This document shows, piece by piece, positions 63,807 through 64,000 of a DNA stretch of 64,000 nt. Every line of letters begins with the position of its first letter. The stretch's first letter is position 1. The stretch covers positions 62,001 through 126,000 of the forward strand of contig CBDBIW010000004.1 in the NCBI GenBank assembly GCA_965206015.1. The letters run 5' to 3'. Both the position numbers and the translations under genes were made by a program. This DNA comes from JAJCYL01 sp965206015 (GTDB lineage Bacteria; Bacteroidota; Bacteroidia; Cytophagales; Cyclobacteriaceae). The notes beneath the pieces were generated by a model, which was given only the letters and a program-made list of their open reading frames with translations, ran no database searches and was not told where the DNA came from.

Positions 63807-64000
63807 GATTATAATTATGTATAATCAATAAATATACATTTGGAAGCTGGTTTTCTCATTTTAAAGGCAGTATTCCCAGGTAACCCTCAAAGCTTATGAA
63901 AATTCTTCTCGGATATCAGGCAAACCGCTATCGTTTGAAATTGAAGTAAAGGCATAAATGAAGTAATTTTACATCCAATTATTTCGAACGGTTAAAAGCA

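Overview
The window looks like a chromosomal segment of a low-GC Bacteroidota bacterium, most likely order Cytophagales. The evidence is a type IX secretion sorting domain and a PorP/SprF-family protein, TonB receptors with STN or carboxypeptidase-like N-terminal domains next to ECF sigma/FecR genes, a DnaE with a fused N-terminal exonuclease, a ribosomal protein S1 with long tails, the ftsX-DUF3098-uppP-truB-ribF cluster, and at least one good promoter of the Bacteroidota type (TTTG-N19-TANNTTTG).

Layout. 0-5.5 kb: start of an unknown gene, tRNA-Cys, rpsA, a broken metallopeptidase behind an FKBP isomerase, and a DUF2911 lipoprotein. 5.5-6.8 kb: gene graveyard (DUF302, IS5-type transposase, csaA fragment). 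6.9-28.4 kb: mostly intact core genome: dnaE, an ECF sigma/FecR/TonB receptor unit whose fecR is broken, an ABC permease, an ABC-F ATPase with a coupled 66-residue gene, a sorbosone-dehydrogenase-like lipoprotein, the ftsX-DUF3098-uppP-truB-ribF cluster, and a second ECF sigma/membrane protein pair. 28.4-31.3 kb: stacked insertion sequence remnants (IS982, IS1, IS3, IS982). 31.4-36.3 kb: an intact two-gene type IX module, a 1134-residue repeat adhesin followed by a PorP/SprF barrel fused to a SPOR-like domain. 36.3-57.1 kb: an accessory, decaying region bounded by two inverted IS256-family remnants. It holds tRNA-Thr, a TonB receptor split by one nonsense codon, fragments of several genes, an aldo/keto reductase, TolB-like and SDR genes, a methyltransferase between IS fragments, a dead ECF sigma/DGPF-protein pair, a live paralogue of the dead metallopeptidase, inositol oxygenase, a GIN-domain protein, a sodium:solute symporter and an aminotransferase. 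57.1-64 kb: lipase-like hydrolase, dead HAD phosphatase, small barrel protein, TolB-like protein, and a partly decayed fructan/fructose locus (MFS sugar porter and PfkB kinase intact; GH32 hydrolase and sugar-binding protein reduced to fragments).

The most striking overall property is the amount of recent gene decay next to long intact genes: about 15 host genes carry frameshifts, nonsense codons or truncations, and fresh tandem duplications of 14-22 bp occur at several places. The best candidate for an unusual working system is the adhesin/PorP-SPOR pair at 31.4-36.3 kb. I see no CRISPR array, prophage or recognisable defence island. All calls come from reading the sequence; no database search was done.
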